Assembly (NCBI RefSeq): GCF_030867145.1
Contig: NC_134417.1
Coordinates: forward strand, 11,199,577 to 11,263,576
From: Opisthocomus hoazin
Lineage: Eukaryota > Chordata > Aves > Opisthocomiformes > Opisthocomidae
Length of the DNA stretch: 64,000 nt
Direction: 5' to 3'
Position 1 is the stretch's first letter. Each line of letters starts with the position of its first letter. The notes beneath the pieces were generated by a model. It was not told the DNA's origin and did not search any database. It was given only the letters and a program-made list of their open reading frames with translations. Below, in pieces: positions 1-11,374 of this stretch. Position numbers and translations under genes: made by a program.

Positions 1-3000
1 GTCATCAAACAGGCTGTCAGCTTCCTAAACACAAGCTAGTAGTACGCTATAAACGAACCCTTAAGACCCTATCCCAGGGGGCTTTCCACAAGGCAGTCAC
101 TGATTTTGATTTTCTTTTGGTCATAGAATGCTTCCCAAAATTAGCATTTTTCCAGAGCCATTCATTTTCTACAAAGAATAAATAACGTAGAAAAAAGGGA
201 CTGCCCAAGCTAAGTGGTGCCAGATGAGCCTGCTGGAATCACAGAGCTTTGTTTTAAAGATCCCTGACTGCTGTAAAGTCAGAGCAGCAAACTAGTGCAA
301 AAACTCTGATGCCTTGAAAGCTATCCTGAAGCTATACAGCGCCAAAACACTGGGCTGTAAGACTTCCCGGACGTTCGCATCCACATGACTCAATCTTAAA
401 TTTCAAATACTTCTCGCTTTTTCCTTCTGACACAGTCTTTAATAAAACCAGAGCTCAGTAGCAGCATCAGCCCTGCTACACGTCTTGCAGCAGTTTCTGC
501 CTAGACAGCTGTTTGTACGCTTTACACTTACAACCTGCTTGTGTTTGGTTTAAAGAAGAGTTTTTCCATATGCTTTTAAAAACTGGAAAACCATTGTTTC
601 AACTGACTGTACACTGCATTAATAGCTGTACGCATCTGAACACCAGGTGTACAACAGAAAGACGTGAAGTTCATTCTGAAAGCACCGACAGCACCTAGAA
701 CCACCTTACACCTGAACAGATGCAAACAGACCTTGTCACCAAACCACTGTGCCCTGAGTGCCTCCACGCCGTCACACACAGGTAACGTTGCTGCCCAGAG
801 CTGACTTCTCTTCAGTGACAAGTTTCAATGTTTCTGATGTGGGAAAGGTGGTTGATGTGTATACACTGGGTGGGAGCCGATGCGTGTAGTAAGCATGCAC
901 TTAGCAACATAGTCTGTCACCCCCAAAACCAAAGTATCAGTAGATCCAAGACACACAGTTACAGGGCACAGCAGCGAATCCCAGCAAAACTCGCGGTGTG
1001 TTTGTGAAGCCTCGGAGGGCAGTGCTCGCAGGTAGGCCTGAAAGCCAGCAGCAACACCCCCAGTACTGCTCCTGCCGCTTTTTTCACCTCCATCAATGCC
1101 TGCACTGTGTTTTTACGGCTATATCTTAATGATGCAGAGGTAAATTACACCAACAACTCAAAGAATACAGCAACCTTACACAAACGTATTTCCCATGGAC
1201 TTCAGAGGGGCCGCACAAGTTATGTGATGGCAAAATTAAGCCTCCAGGTTCAGGGAGTCAAACCTGCCTGAGCAAAGAAGGACCTGAAGCTTCCTGCCCA
1301 GCAACACCTACTTCACTTCATCCCATCTGGCAGCTCTCCCCCACAGCATTTCACAGCACATTAGAAAAGATGTAGAACTGTATTTTGTGAAAGAAAGAAA
1401 TTCTAGCAATATGAGAATACATCCGCTATCAAATCCTTGCCCACAAATGGCCCCAAACTGTGGGTTTCGGCAAGAAAATCGAATTTCCAGATGAGTAGAC
1501 AAAGAATCTCTGAAGTCCTACCATGAACACTTGGCCGTTTGCACGTCTTTATGAAGCCACTTCACCGAACGCTGGCCAGCCCCGAGGCCGGGGGCACCGG
1601 CCAGGCTGGGAGGCAGCAGGCAGCAAGGGGGTCTCTCCTGCTGTCCTCTGGTGACAGCGGAAGCCAAGCAATCGCTCAGCAAGAGGCAACCGTGTGCTCA
1701 AGAAAAGCATCTGGAACAGCAGCGTCTTCCCACCCGGACCCATGGGCAGGGACAGGACATGGGATGGGAGCAGGCTCCACGACACAGCACCCGCATCTAC
1801 TCCCCACCACCCGACCACTTCTTGTGCGAGCCCGCGGCCGTACCGCCTGCAGAAGAAAAGTGAGAGCTCCTCCAGAACCAGGGCCTGTGGGCACAGCTCA
1901 GCGATGCCTGGTGCTACAGCACGAGGCCAGGCAGCGCCAGCACCGCTGCGTCTCCCGTCCCAGGGGAGAATGTTTTCGGACGTGGCAATCCCCGTTACCC
2001 ATGCACATTAAGGGAAGCAGGAAAACTTATAAAGAGGGCTTATAAACAGCGTGACCTCGGAAACTATGCACCCACTGGGATTTATTATCTACAAACAATG
2101 TCTGGCATCAAGCTTCCAGGAAAATTTAAGTTTCAAAGCAAACAGCAGCCATCTCTCCGACAGGCACATGAAATTGCATGAAGACCTTGTTTTCAAAAAC
2201 CACTTCAGAGTCCTCACGGGAACATCGCCGAGGCCAGCGGCTCCAAAATCCCAGCTGTACCGCCAAGGGCTCCTGACCCTCATGTCCTGAACCAAGCACA
2301 AAGGGTACATTTGGAAATAATTTTAAAGAAAGATTTCAGAAGATTTTCAGGATCATTTCAACCAGTGATGCTACCACAAACATCAAGCCAAAAATCAGAG
2401 TGCTGCTTATAACCATTGATAAGCTCTGCCACAAACACGCCAACCAGAACCATACCCAGAAGGTTCAGCGAGCCCTGGGCTGGAGCCCTGGGCTTCCCAG
2501 CAGGGAGAACAACCCTTAAATACCTGACGCACCCCCTGGTCGCTGCTCCAGCTGAGGAGACAGGGAGGCACTTGCATGTTGGGTACGTTCATCCACATTT
2601 TACTGAACACAAACCAGGAATATTGCCACAGGAATTAGAGGGGGAAAAGTCTTCTAAAAAGACACAGTCCCAGACCACGTCTTTTACATTAAGCACGAAA
2701 AATGCTAATGCCTGCATCACCTGCAAAATCACAGTCTTCTTGGGTACTGCACCAGATGACCCGATGGTACATTCCTGCAACGCCCCGGCTGCGCCGTTTC
2801 CCATGTAACTGAATGTCCCACTAATTTGGGGAAAATACATGGAACTGTGACGTCACCATAGGTGAAAGAATCACAAAAGGGGAAAGGAAAGGAACAGCAG
2901 AAGAAAAAGCAGGCTTCACTGTATTATATGGTCAAGAAAAAAACAGAAACCTGGATATTTACATTTTTCTAGCTTATTCCTCTAATCCGTTGAATTCAAA

Positions 3001-3093
3001 TCAACATGTCTTCCAGAAACAGCGAGGCTTCTTCATTAAGCAGCAGAACAACAGGAAAAGCTTCCATCAGAGAGAAGTGGAGAACAGAGCAAC

Positions 3094-3116
3094 AAAAAAA
3101 AAAAAAAAAAAAAAAA
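3094..3116 (+). repeat. Poly(A) tract, 23 A
   Basis: An uninterrupted run of 23 A on the plus strand. No SINE or LINE body is recognisable immediately 5' of it, so it may be a simple homopolymer rather than a retroposon tail. Confidence 0.9.
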
Positions 3117-6100
3117 GAACTAAACCTAAACCAAAAATCAAGTGCTCATGGCTTATTCCAGCAAAGCCAGAAACCAGTGCCCCTGAGCGAAGGGTGCATT
3201 TCAGCAGCAAGTGGCCACGACAGCAGTGGGGGGATGCCCAGCTCATGCCCCAGCTCACAGCATTTTTGCAACCCAGCTGCTGATGACACTTGGTCCCTGT
3301 TGCGTCTGATGAGCTCGGCTGCTGACCTCACTACTGGAGTTGTACCCGTCCAGCCAATGCCAAAAATTTCAGCACAAACTGTGAAACTCCACAGCACCGA
3401 GCACATTTGGAACAAAAGCAGCTTTTACACAAACGGCCACAGACGAGGAACACGCAGCCTTGCTATACACTGCCTGGGACTGGGAAAGGAGACCCGCAAG
3501 CCTCAGATGACCGTGTCAGAACATGGCAGAAGTCTTCATGCCACAATGCCCGCTCCCATTGCAGTCAAACATACGCAGCTCCCCGTAGCAGAGGGCAGGA
3601 CTGACCCACACCAACAGGCAGTCACTTCCACAGTCAGTTCATACTTTCCCTTACTGAACCAGGCCAAAACAAATATTCTGAAAGATGAAAATATTTTCAT
3701 TGCTGTTTTACTTAGGACAGAGCTGCACTTTGCCATGGCTGGATATTAATGCAAGACACATCTGGGTCAAAATTACGCGACATACAAGTCACATATGAAA
3801 ACATTAAGAAAGCTGTGCCAGCTCCACACTTTCTGCATCCATACATCAGCTCGAAGGAGAACCTGTAGAAGATGGGGCTGGACTTGCCATTACACATCCC
3901 CCAAATATCCTGCAGTAGTGACTTGGCATAACCCGTAAATCACAGAACACATGAACAGAGACCAGAAGACGTCATCTGCTCTACCCAGTGACTAAATACT
4001 CCCCTGCTACAACCACAATGCTCTGCCCAGCACTCTCCCAACACAAGCTTGTCAGCCAGGGACAAGCAGAGGGCCCCCCTTCAACATCCCACCCCGATGA
4101 CACCAAGCTTTGTTTCACAGCAGCTGGGTGCCAGGAGAGAGGGAGCTTGGGACAAAGAGAGCAACGTGGGACTCCTGAAGCTGAATTAAGAGGTTGAGTG
4201 GAAAAAAAAAGAAGGGAAAAAAACACATGTATTTATTGCCTTGCACAAGCTCTCCTTGGGGGGGGCGGGCAGCTCTGCCAGCAGCTCTGGCCAGGCTGGT
4301 GATGCACAACACGTAGTTCTTGGGGACATAAGGGGAGATCAGGCCACTTGAAGTGACCAGGTTTCAAAGTTCTTTTGCAGAAAAAAGAACTTTCAGAGGG
4401 GCTGGGGATATCAGACAGTCTATTGCTCATGCAACTCTGGCTCGTGTACACATGGATTAGAATCCAGCTCCCAATCGCAGGATCACATCCTAGTTACTCC
4501 CAGCATCCTTCCACTCATTGTATTCATTTTGTCCACTCTTCACTATGTTGTTATTTAAACTCTTGTACAAGCACAGAATTATTATGGGCTTCTCGTGGCG
4601 TTTCCAAGGCTTTCCCCTTCTCCCCATTTTAGGAGCTGGTACAAGTTCAAAGCATCATTTAATTAAGCAATTTTGGATCCCTATGGCTTGTTTTTTTTCA
4701 GAGCACCTACAGGTCTTCATACACTTCCCCAGAAACTCCTGTTGGCAAGCAGCACAATTACGGGCGCTTCGCATTTTGGGAGGCTCAGGGTGGCTGCAGC
4801 CCCCAGCCAGAGGTGACCAACAGCAGGCGGCCACCGCTGAGAACGCTGGTGCCTGAGGCTCTGCTCCAGCGACAGCGAGGGGCAGGGGCTCTCCTTGCCA
4901 CAGGCCTGGGCTGCGCTGCAGCAGGTGAGTGAGGGGCCCAGCGAGCCTCCCCCCTGCAGGCAGCCCCGGCTGCCCACAGCACAGGGCCGCTCCCACCCGC
5001 TCCCTCAGGCAAGACCCTCGCAGGTGCATGGGGTACACCAGGCAGCCGAGTAAGGTTACACTCACACCTTATTCCGCAAAGCACAAGCACTCGGCTCTTC
5101 CCAGCCTTGCGCGCTGTCGTAGGCAGCGTCACGTATTTGTGGCATTACCATCTCGTTGTTTTCAACACCTCCTAACTCCACCCAGGGGGCACGTAGCCAG
5201 TCCGCGCGATCCCGGTCGGCACACCACTACCGACCTCAGCTCCCCTGTTCTCTTTCCCTCCCCTCCTCCTTTGCCCCCAGCCGTCGGGTGCAGCCTCCCC
5301 CCAGCAGCGTCCCCCGAGGGGACACCCTGCTCCAGAGCACGGGCGATACGGGTGCTCCCGGGGATACAGGTGCTCCCGCCGCCGCCACCGGCCCCAGATC
5401 GTGAACCGCTCATCAGAGGGGAGCCTGCTGCTTGTGTTCATTCAGCACAGAGAGGTTTCGGGCTAAGGCGGGGAAACAAATAAATCATAACGCGCTCACG
5501 TAGTTTTTACTCTGGAATCCACAAGCTATGGATGTAGCACGTTACTCCTACCCACTAAAAACCAAGTTTCTCGTTGTAGAGAGAAGTGCGTCTTTTTCAG
5601 AACAGGAATTATTCCCGTTACTGGACGGTGCAGATTAAAGCTCATGGAGCTGCTCGGCGTGGCTTTGCCACCAGCTCAGATCAAACCGCTGGATCCTCTG
5701 CTCGGTGACGCCAAAGCAAATCCTCAGTCTGAACTGCAAAAGCAGTAACAGCCGTTTCTTGCCGTCACCGAAGAGCACCGACTCTCACTTCAGACGCCCA
5801 GTTCTCTCCCACTACTCCCTTGCTCCGGAGAACTCCACGAAGTCGACACAATGGAACCACAAAGTGAGTTTTATTCCATCCCGCTCTCCGCCCGGCTCGG
5901 ATTCGCCCCCGCACATGAAACACGCGTGAAAGCACACACCGCAACAGCCAGAGCCCCGGCCCGGCCAAGCCCGGCCCGCGGCAGGGGTGCGGGTTCCCAC
6001 CGGCCGCCCGGACCGCCGCATTCCGGGCTGGCACACGGCTCCCGCCGGACTTCGCATCCCACACCGTCCCGCACGGCGGGACTCCCCCTCCCCCGAGGGG

Positions 6101-6259
6101 TGCGCGGGGAGAAGCCCCCAAACGGCGCTGCCCCTGCCGAAAGCCCACCGAGCCGCCCCCCCTCCCGCACGCCCACCCTCCGCGCAGGCGGGGGGAGAAG
6201 TTGCAACCAACTCCCGGCACCGGGCGGGGGGGGATGCTCCGCCAGCCCCGCTCCCGCCG

Positions 6260-6275
6260 CCCCCCCCCCCCCTAC
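6260..6275 (-). promoter_or_regulatory. PID1: PID1 exon 1 splice donor followed by a 13-G run
   Basis: In the minus sense the intron begins GTA and continues directly into 13 consecutive G residues (C13 at 6260-6272 on the plus strand). Intronic G-runs close to donors are known splicing enhancers and can form G-quadruplexes. Here the run overlaps U1 positions +4 to +6. The +4 to +6 bases are GGG instead of the consensus AGT, so the donor itself is weak beyond +3 unless the G-run compensates. Homopolymer length may be affected by sequencing error. Confidence 0.75.
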
Positions 6276-6305
6276 CTGCAGCCGCTCCGTGGCCGGCTGC
6301 CACAT
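6276..6305 (-). CDS. PID1: PID1 first coding exon (10 codons), phosphotyrosine interaction domain-containing protein 1
   Basis: Reading the minus strand, an ATG at 6305 opens the decapeptide MWQPATERLQ. This is followed at once by CAG|GTAGG, a splice donor in phase 0. The decapeptide is the N-terminus of the shorter, about 217-residue, vertebrate PID1 isoform as I recall it. The start has A at position -3 (GCACCATGT), a good initiation context. PID1 (also called NYGGF4) is a cytoplasmic adaptor with one phosphotyrosine-binding domain. It is reported to bind the LRP1 tail and to modulate insulin signalling in fat and muscle. The PTB domain is encoded downstream, outside the window. Its position head-to-tail behind DNER matches mammalian gene order, which supports the call. 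Other PID1 isoforms use a different first exon, which I could not find here. Confidence 0.93.
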
Positions 6306-6986
6306 GGTGCCGCGGCGGCGGGAGGCGCTGCCGAGCGGGCGCCGAGCGCGGCTCTCTGCGGGCGCGCTCCCCTCCGCGCCCCGCCCCGCCCCGCCGCTCC
6401 GCCCACCCCCCGCCCACGCGCGCCCGCCGCGCGGGGGGGGCGGGCCACGCGCGCGGAGCCCCTCAGCCGCGCGGGGAGCGCGGCCTCCACCTGCAGCCGC
6501 TCCGCGGGGACGCGCGGGAAGAGGCGCGGTTGGGGGGCGGAGCGGCCCCTCCGGGGGAGTCGCTGCCTGGGCCCGGCCCTGCCCGCCCGGGGTGGCTGCG
6601 GGGCCCTGCCCACGCCAGCGCCCAGGCCACGCACAGCTGCTCCGCCGCGGCGCGGCCCAGCCGCGCTCTGCGGTCTTCCTGCCCCCGCCCCGTGCGGTGC
6701 CTGAGCCGCGGGAGGGGCAGGGGCTCGGCCGCTCCCGCCCGCTGAGCCTTGCGGGGCAGGGAGCGGCGGGTCAAGGCACAGCGCTGGCGGTCGACGCACT
6801 GGTTTCCAAGCGCCGAGGTCCAAACCCCGTCTCCTCGCCCCTGGTCCCGGCCGTACCGGCAGCGCGCACCCACCCCACCCCCCGACCCGCCGGGGTGCGC
6901 AGCGCCCGTCACAGCCCCAGCCCACACGGGCGTATGAGGAACGCTGTTGGCAAGGTTATTAAAATAACATAAAATAATGTGTGATG

Positions 6987-7017
6987 TTCACGTCACCCTC
7001 ACCGTTACGTGACGTGA
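6987..7017. promoter_or_regulatory. Cluster of CRE-like (ATF/CREB) motifs upstream of PID1
   Basis: Three CRE-type cores lie within 31 bases: TTCACGTCAC at 6987-6996, then TTACGTGACGTGA at 7005-7017, which carries overlapping ACGTGAC and TGACGTGA. They sit about 700 bases upstream of the PID1 start codon, at the outer edge of the CpG island. In vertebrate promoters such motifs bind CREB/ATF or bZIP/bHLH factors. Function here is inferred from the motifs alone. Confidence 0.4.
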
Positions 7018-9958
7018 TATTTCCATCTCCTTGGCAGATCCGCTTGGCAGCACCCGCCGGGCAGGGGGGGATGCTGCTGCTGGGCCCCGGCGAGCTGTCA
7101 GCTAACGGCGCCTTACGCCGGCACGGGACATCCCTCTGCGCAGCGAAAGGCAAAAAACCAGACCTGAGCCTTGTTTTCAGTATTCACGAGATTAAGGACA
7201 AACCTCCAGCAGTACCTAAATGACTTTGGGTTTAAAGACATGGCGGAGGCGCGCACTGGTCCCCACGCGTGATGGCGGGAGCAGAGCCAGGAGCGCGGTG
7301 CAGCCACCGACCCTGAGCAAAGCGTTGGGGCGGCGGGGCGAGGGCTCTCCCACGGCTCTGCCTCACCAGGACGCGCTCTCCCCACTGCCTGTGCAGGGAC
7401 GTGTGGCCATTGCTCTTCCCTGCAGAGATCAGAAATGCCACAGAGAAGCGAAAGCCTCCGCAGGCTCCTGAACTGCACCAAAGAACATTTTTCCAGGCAC
7501 AAAAGCCCTCCCTCCCCCGGCCCCCCCCACTGACCTGGGGCTGCCTGGGCAGCGCCTCACGCTTGGGTGCCGGGCGGATTTGGTAAAAACCCAAAGGAGC
7601 GTGCATGTGGTGCTTGCCCCGAGCACTCACCACCACACCCCACACCCCGCATCCAGGCTCCCAAACCCACTGAGGGTGCATGAGCCCCAGGGGCAAGTGT
7701 GATACCATTTCGACATCAGTGCTTTAAATAGCAAATCAAAGCAATATTTCAGGGCATCTTCCCAAACAGCCAGGGTTTGTGATGGCGTCAAGTTGCCCTG
7801 CGAAGAAACGCTGTCCCTCGCGGGGCCGCGTGGCTGGCGCGGCATCTCGGGGACGCTGAGACACGTTGCAGGATCGGGCCAGGCTGCATCTGGTCAGAGT
7901 GAGGGCTCAGTGAATGGGAGCTTTCAAATTGTCACTGAAAACACTTCACTTGTACATCCCTTAGCAGTGATGGCCTAATTCAAGGGATTCAAGTCTCGCA
8001 GCTTCACCTCCCGATGCATCACCCTCCTCTCTGCAGGAAGGGCAGCACTAACCCTGCCCCAGCTCCTGACCAGGACACCCACCAGCGCTCCCCCCTTCCC
8101 ACTCGCCGAGCAGACACTGTGTCTCTTTCACCCTCTTGTTCCTTCCAGCTGATGCTTACACTGCTGCGCAAGGGAGGCATTTTCTAAAAGCCTCGCTTTT
8201 CCTCTAGTGAACTCTGGAGCAGTTTCACTGATCCGTCCGACACGGGCAAACCCAGCCACCGTCGCTGCCTGAACCGGCCAGCAGCAGGCACAACCCGGGC
8301 TGCCAGCAGCAGCCGTGCACAAAGGCAGCTCAGGATCTGCAGGGAGCAGAAGGAGACCAACCCCACAGCTGGAGGCCACTTCTTTCTTAGTTTACATGAC
8401 TTTTATACAAACTAAAACAACTTGGGGGGGGGGGGGGGGTGTGGAATCTGCATTTACTGCGAAATGGGTGGCATGCTATTAGAACAAACAAGCAAAAACA
8501 GTTGCTTACTCAATTTCCAAAGGGATGTGAAAACAGAGAAAATCAATGCTGTAGGCTTCAGGCTGCGGTTGTACAAGAGGAAGGTAGGAATATGCTCACG
8601 GATGGAGACAAGCAGCTTGACTGCAAATTTCTGAAATCAAACTGTCTGACTGAACTGCACTCTGTGAGCCCCCTGAGCCCCACCGCATCCTCCCCAAGCC
8701 TCACCCCTCACCAAGACAGCGAGCAGCACTGTGGGGTCCAGACAGCTATGGAGCCACCCTGCTCGGCTTTGCTCAGTCTCCAGGAGTACTCGAGCATCAC
8801 CGGGGTTACAGCCGTGCCAGGAAAGCCAGCCCACCTTTCGCCCTCTCGGACTGGCCCCCCGACGCCTCTGCGGGAAACTCGCTTTTTGGCTGCCGGGACA
8901 GCCAGGGCACCAGCCTGGCTCAGGAAATGATCAATTAAACTCGGGTGACTTCATGTCACAACCTCACTAAGATGAGGTCATTTTTACCTAGACTTACTAA
9001 TATGTTAATCCCAGCACCAGTTTTTGTTGGGTATCATCTAAGCCGTTCTGCATTAGGTAAGTTCTGCTCCCAGCCAGTTAGAGATCTTTGGCTTTTGCTT
9101 AAATAAACAGTGTGAATTCGTATTTCCAGGATGTACTGTGTTCCAGAATGTGCCTGTAAGAAGATACAGATATTTTTTCTATTAATTTTCCTTTCGCTGT
9201 GCCAAATCACGGAATTTCTCTCCTTGTAATGAGTTAATATTAAGACAATTCTTTCCGAAGACTGCAATACGTTGCGCAGGTTGGTCCCACGCCTCTCTGT
9301 CTCCTTCACTTCTGTGCTCACAAGACTGAAATACTGGAGCCAGGGGAGTTCTCTCTTTTCAAAAGGGAGTATCTGATGCAATAGGACCAATTTCACTTTT
9401 ATTCACACAGTAAATTTTAAGTGTTTCCAGTGATTCCAGGATATTTTCTCTCTTTTAATGCCTCCTAGTTACTTAGTTTGTCTTCCTTTTGCACCAGCTC
9501 ATACCCACACGTATGGTGTTTATAGCAACATGGCTCCTCTGCATTTGAAAACAAAAATTAACTCACTTTTTTTTTTTACTGTAGACATTGCCTTTTTAAT
9601 TAACTAAAATTGTCTAATCGCTGATCCAAATGAGTTATTTGACTTCACAAGCTCAATTTAGCTTTAGGAGCACTATTACTTCTCACTGAAACATCACTAG
9701 AAGAGTCATTCAGTTATTTAAATGCTGCTTCCCCAAATATTGTGCAGACTTCGCAAGTCCTCTTTCAAAGATCCTCTTTTTGATTATGCAAGTTTACAAA
9801 GGGTACACGAGTCATTAAACACATCTTTTTTTTTTTTAAGCATTCAGTTTACCTTGGTTTTGCATTTGCAGAATACGAGTTTGCCTAATTAGCAAATTTA
9901 ATGTGTGTAAAGTGCTGTAATTAATAACATACTTCCAAAATCTAAAGACGCTTGTTAC
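7018..9958. other. Intergenic sequence upstream of PID1
   Basis: No gene, RNA gene or transposon is recognised here. Base composition falls from GC-rich (7.0-8.9 kb) to AT-rich (9.0-9.95 kb). It contains a G16 homopolymer. Upstream regulatory elements of PID1 may lie here, but nothing specific is visible. Confidence 0.6.
8424..8439 (+). repeat. Poly(G) tract, 16 G
   Basis: An uninterrupted run of 16 G on the plus strand within otherwise unremarkable intergenic DNA. Such tracts are length-unstable and can form G-quadruplexes. Exact length may be affected by sequencing or assembly. Confidence 0.9.
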
Positions 9959-11374
9959 TCACAGAATCACAGAATCACAGACTGTTCGGGGTTGGAAGGG
10001 ACCTCTGTGGGTCATCTAGTCCAACCCCTCTGCCGAAGTAGGGTCACCTAGAGCAGGCTGCACAGGACCTTGTCCAGGCAGGTCTTGAATATCTCCAGAG
10101 AAGGAGACTCCACAACCTCCCTGGGCAGCCTGTTCCAGTGCTCCGTCACCCTCAGAGGGAAGAAGTTCTTCCTCATGTTCAGACGGAACTTCCTGTGCTT
10201 CAGTTTGTGCCCATTGCCCCTTGCCCCTTGTCCTGTCGCTGGGCACCACTGAAAAGAGCTTGGCCCCGTCCTCTTGACACCCACCCTTCAGATATTTGTA
10301 AGCATTTATTAGGTCCCCTCGCAGCCTTCTCTTCTTCAGGCTGAACAAGCCCAGCTCCCTCAGCCTCTCCTCGTAGGGGAGATGCTCCAGTCCCCTCACC
10401 ATCCTTGTAGCCCTCCGCTGGACTCTCTCCAGTAGCTCTTCATCTTTCTTGAACTGGGGAGCCCAGAACTGGACAGAGTACTCCAGATGAGGCCTCACTA
10501 GGGCAGTGTAGAGGGGAAGGAGAACCTCCCTCGACCTGCTGGCCACACTCCTCCTAATGCACCCCAGGATTCCACTGGCCTTCTTGGCAGCCAGGGCACA
10601 CTGCTGGCTCATGGTCAACCTGTCGTCCACCAGGACACCCAGGTCCCTCTCCGCAGAGCTGCTCTCCAGCAGGTCCGTCCCAAGCCTGTACTGGTGCATG
10701 GGGTTGTTCCTCCCCAGGTGCAGGACCCTGCACTTGCCCTTGTTGAACCTCATCAGGTTCCTCTTTGCCCAACTTTCCAGCCTGTCCAGGTCACGCTGAA
10801 TGGCAGCACAGCCTTCTGGTGTATCTACCACTCCTCCCAGTTTGATGTCGTCAGCAAACTTGCTGAGGGTGCACTCTAACTCTTCATCCAGGTCATTGAT
10901 GAAGAAGTTAAACAAGACTGGGCCCAGTACTGACCCCTGGGGGACACCACTAGTTACTGGCCTCCAACTAGACTCAGTGCCGCTGATGACAACCCTCTGA
11001 GTTCTGCCATTCAGCCAGTTCTCAATCCACCTCACCGACCACTCATCCAGCCCACACTTCCTGAGCTTCCCTAGGAGGATATTATGGGAGACCGTGTCGA
11101 AAGCCTTGCTGAAGTCTAGGTAGACAACATCCACGGCTCTCCCCTCATCAACCCAGCCGGTCATGCCATCGTAGAAAGCTATCAGATTGGTCAGGCATGA
11201 TTTCCCTTTAGTGAACCCATGCTGACTACTCCTGATAACCTTCTTTTCCTCCACTTGCTTGATGATGACCTCCAGGATAAGCTGCTCCATCACCTTTCCC
11301 GGGATGGAGGTGAGGCTGACTGGCCTGTAGTTCTCTGCGTCCTCCTTCTTGCCCTTTTTGAAGATTGGAGTGAC
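9959..11374 (-). mobile_element. CR1 LINE, 5'-truncated, with most of the reverse transcriptase domain
   Basis: This is a chicken-repeat-1 type non-LTR retrotransposon on the minus strand. The 3' end is marked by the CR1 tail: the octamer CACAGAAT at 9960-9967 and 9968-9975, plus a partial copy. Next to it is the conserved hairpin region (GTTGGAAGGGACC). The recognisable ORF2 starts near 11374 at [12 protein letters not shown] and stays open to about 10220. Visible reverse transcriptase motifs are LDFSKAFD (motif A), [14 protein letters not shown] (motif B) and the catalytic FADD near 10850. A 7-base tandem duplication (TTGCCCC at 10214-10220 and 10221-10227) then shifts the frame; the C-terminal CR1 sequence continues in another frame down to 10051. 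The endonuclease domain and ORF1 are missing, so the copy cannot move on its own. The 5' boundary is approximate: the frame remains open to 11491, but that part does not look like CR1. Confidence 0.92.

Larger units (their letters stand above)
1..6275 (-). other. PID1: PID1 intron 1 (5' portion, runs off the left edge)
   Basis: This is the sequence downstream, in the minus-strand sense, of the PID1 first-exon donor. It is taken as the start of PID1 intron 1; the second exon is not in the window. I see no recognisable exon, RNA gene or transposon in it. It holds an A23 tract at 3094-3116 and moderately GC-rich stretches at about 1.55-2.0 kb and 4.75-5.45 kb. It also contains one long plus-strand open frame at 3006-3749 whose product I do not recognise. 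The rightmost 400 bases belong to the promoter CpG island. That it is intronic is inferred from the donor and from the known large first intron of PID1 in mammals. Confidence 0.8.
5870..6930. promoter_or_regulatory. PID1: CpG island at the PID1 5' end (promoter region)
   Basis: This kilobase is strongly GC-rich with dense CpG dinucleotides. That contrasts with the AT-rich sequence elsewhere in the window. It surrounds the PID1 initiation exon at 6276-6305. Repeated GC boxes of the Sp1 type occur at about 6378-6400, just upstream of the start codon in the minus-strand sense. No TATA box was found near the expected start, which fits a CpG-island promoter. The exact transcription start cannot be read from sequence. 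Long open frames on both strands here reflect the lack of stop codons in GC-rich DNA and are not called as genes. Island edges are approximate. Confidence 0.85.

Noticed and set aside
1539..2045. 168-codon plus-strand open frame in PID1 intron 1
   Set aside because: Several overlapping frames on both strands in a moderately GC-rich stretch. No recognisable protein.
4929..5483. 184-codon plus-strand open frame in PID1 intron 1
   Set aside because: GC-rich stretch with overlapping minus-strand frames and a low-complexity Pro/Ser/Arg product. No support for a gene.
5851..6972. 373-codon plus-strand open frame across the PID1 CpG island
   Set aside because: It is antisense to the PID1 first exon, its product is Pro/Ala/Arg-rich low complexity, and several other frames are equally open. 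This is explained by rarity of stop codons in GC-rich DNA.
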